Part shown: piece after piece, positions 63,098 through 64,000 of the stretch | Layout: each line of letters begins with the position of its first letter | Numbering within the stretch: the first letter of the stretch is position 1 | Made by a program: the position numbers and the translations under genes | Source: Mycolicibacterium insubricum | GTDB taxonomy: Bacteria; Actinomycetota; Actinomycetes; Mycobacteriales; Mycobacteriaceae | Assembly (NCBI RefSeq): GCF_010731615.1 | Contig: NZ_AP022618.1 | Coordinates: 3,038,001 to 3,102,000, forward strand | Length of the DNA stretch: 64,000 bases | Direction: 5' to 3' | Notes under the pieces: model-generated | Databases searched by the model: none | Told to the model about the DNA's origin: nothing | Seen by the model: only the letters and a program-made list of their open reading frames with translations

Positions 63098-64000
63098 ATG
63101 AAGGTCGGGATCGGCATCAATCTGGTCAACACCCGCTTCGGCCCGGGATTCGTCGCGCAGGCCGGTCTGCGGACGGCCCAGGCCACCGGATGTGACTCCC
63201 TGTGGGTCTCTGATCACCTGAATTCGCTGCTGCCGCGGGCGATCATGACACCCGCCCACACCGGAGTCGCACGCATCGCGCCGGACGTCGACGCCTGCCC
63301 GGAACCGTGGACGGTGCTGGGGGCGCTGGCGGCCGGAAGCAGGTTCCGCCGCATCCGGCTGGCCACCGGTGTCACCGACGCGAGCCGGCGCCATCCCGCG
63401 GTGACCGCGCAGGCCGCCGCCACGCTGCACCTGATGACCCGGGGTCGCGCCATTCTGGGCATCGGCACCGGGGAGATGGAGGGCAACGCGCCCTACGGGG
63501 TGGACTGGTCGCGACCGGTGGCCCGGTTCATCGAGGCGCTGGCGACCATTCGGGCGCTGTGGGATTCCGGTGGCGAGCTGGTGACCCGGGATTCGGAGTG
63601 GTTCCCGCTGCGCGACGCCTCCTTCACCCTGCCGCCGTACCAGGGCGGATGGCCCCAGATTTGGGTTGCCGCACACGGGCCGCGGATGTTGCGTGCCACC
63701 GGCCGCTACGCCGACGCCTGGCTTCCGGGGTTCCTGTTCACCCCGCACCTCTACGCTGACGGGCTGGAGCAGGTGCGGGCGGCCGCGGACGACGCCGGTC
63801 GGGACCCGGCCGGCATCGTCGCCGCGAACTGGTTCTTCGTGGTGACGGGACGCTCGCGCGGTGAGGTGGACGACGTCTTGAACAGCACGGTAGCCAGGGC
63901 GTTCGCGCTCACCGCGTCCGCCGCGGACTGGGCGCGGCACGGGACCCGGCATCCGATGGGCGACGACTTCGCCGGGGCCAACGAGATTCTGCCCCAGCTG
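63098..64000 (+). CDS. LLM-class F420-dependent oxidoreductase (cut by window edge)
   Basis: The visible 301 residues start [20 protein letters not shown] at ATG 63098. The chain has the luciferase-like TIM-barrel pattern of F420-dependent enzymes: [14 protein letters not shown] near residue 37, [20 protein letters not shown] near 90, [15 protein letters not shown] near 120, and [20 protein letters not shown] near 190. As I recall it, the pattern is close to mycobacterial phthiodiolone ketoreductase (Rv2951c), but the substrate here is unproven. It is divergent from cobN with 92 bp between starts; no cobalamin riboswitch is seen there. Confidence 0.85.
   Translation, partial: MKVGIGINLVNTRFGPGFVAQAGLRTAQATGCDSLWVSDHLNSLLPRAIMTPAHTGVARIAPDVDACPEPWTVLGALAAGSRFRRIRLATGVTDASRRHPAVTAQAAATLHLMTRGRAILGIGTGEMEGNAPYGVDWSRPVARFIEALATIRALWDSGGELVTRDSEWFPLRDASFTLPPYQGGWPQIWVAAHGPRMLRATGRYADAWLPGFLFTPHLYADGLEQVRAAADDAGRDPAGIVAANWFFVVTGRSRGEVDDVLNSTVARAFALTASAADWARHGTRHPMGDDFAGANEILPQL

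Overview
The window is high-GC actinobacterial DNA from a Mycobacterium-group organism. Gene content and order match the Mycobacterium tuberculosis neighbourhoods Rv1638-Rv1696 and Rv2050-Rv2062, joined here in one stretch. The 16S gene has the short helix 18 seen in most rapid growers, and an rRNA operon lies directly downstream of tyrS, the usual place of rrnB in fast-growing species. A Mycolicibacterium-type fast grower is therefore the best guess; the species is not resolved.

Layout. 1-4507: a minus-strand translation and DNA-metabolism operon (TPR protein, HAD phosphatase, small acidic protein, tlyA, nadK, recN) whose genes overlap or abut. 4676-11021: a small exported protein, then a complete rRNA operon read on the minus strand (16S, 23S, 5S) with a strong terminator and a leader with promoter and antitermination-like elements; no tRNA lies in the spacers. 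11022-17234: tyrS, a 3-methyladenine DNA glycosylase, an SRPBCC protein, a Trm112-like protein, a secreted protein and a large hydrolase/AMP-ligase fusion. 17336-22439: an ABC-F protein, a DUF2237 protein, and an AAA ATPase facing a TPR membrane protein. 22445-30981: the complete arginine cluster argCJBDFRGH, with an ARG box before argC. 31087-42250: a molybdopterin oxidoreductase, a lipoprotein, pheST, a glutamate-synthase-like protein, an arylsulfatase remnant, an adenylate cyclase, and tsnR-rplT-rpmI-infC. 42555-52954: small proteins, lysX, a membrane esterase, a methyltransferase, a TetR regulator, a carboxylesterase and lipoproteins. 53123-64000: rbpA, separate ppm1 and lnt genes, an amidohydrolase, fxsA, F420-type enzymes and cobN.

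Most of this is core mycobacterial housekeeping: ribosome production and modification (rRNA, tlyA, tsnR, rplT, rpmI, infC), aminoacylation (tyrS, pheST, lysX), arginine synthesis and envelope lipid work (lnt, ppm1, lysX).

The most unusual feature is a set of short tandem repeat arrays. Two perfect 57-bp arrays sit in frame inside nadK and cobN. Their units align over 57 bp without gaps at about 75 percent identity (counted by hand) although the genes are unrelated and the units lie in opposite orientation. A third array, with a 62-bp unit, sits in noncoding DNA at the 3' end of ppm1 and looks distantly related. This suggests a dispersed, amplifying mini-repeat family that tolerates insertion in coding sequence when its period is a multiple of three. 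Other notable items are an ATC start and structured leader for infC, a degraded arylsulfatase, an adenylation domain with eroded motifs, and a long nested palindrome upstream of fxsA.
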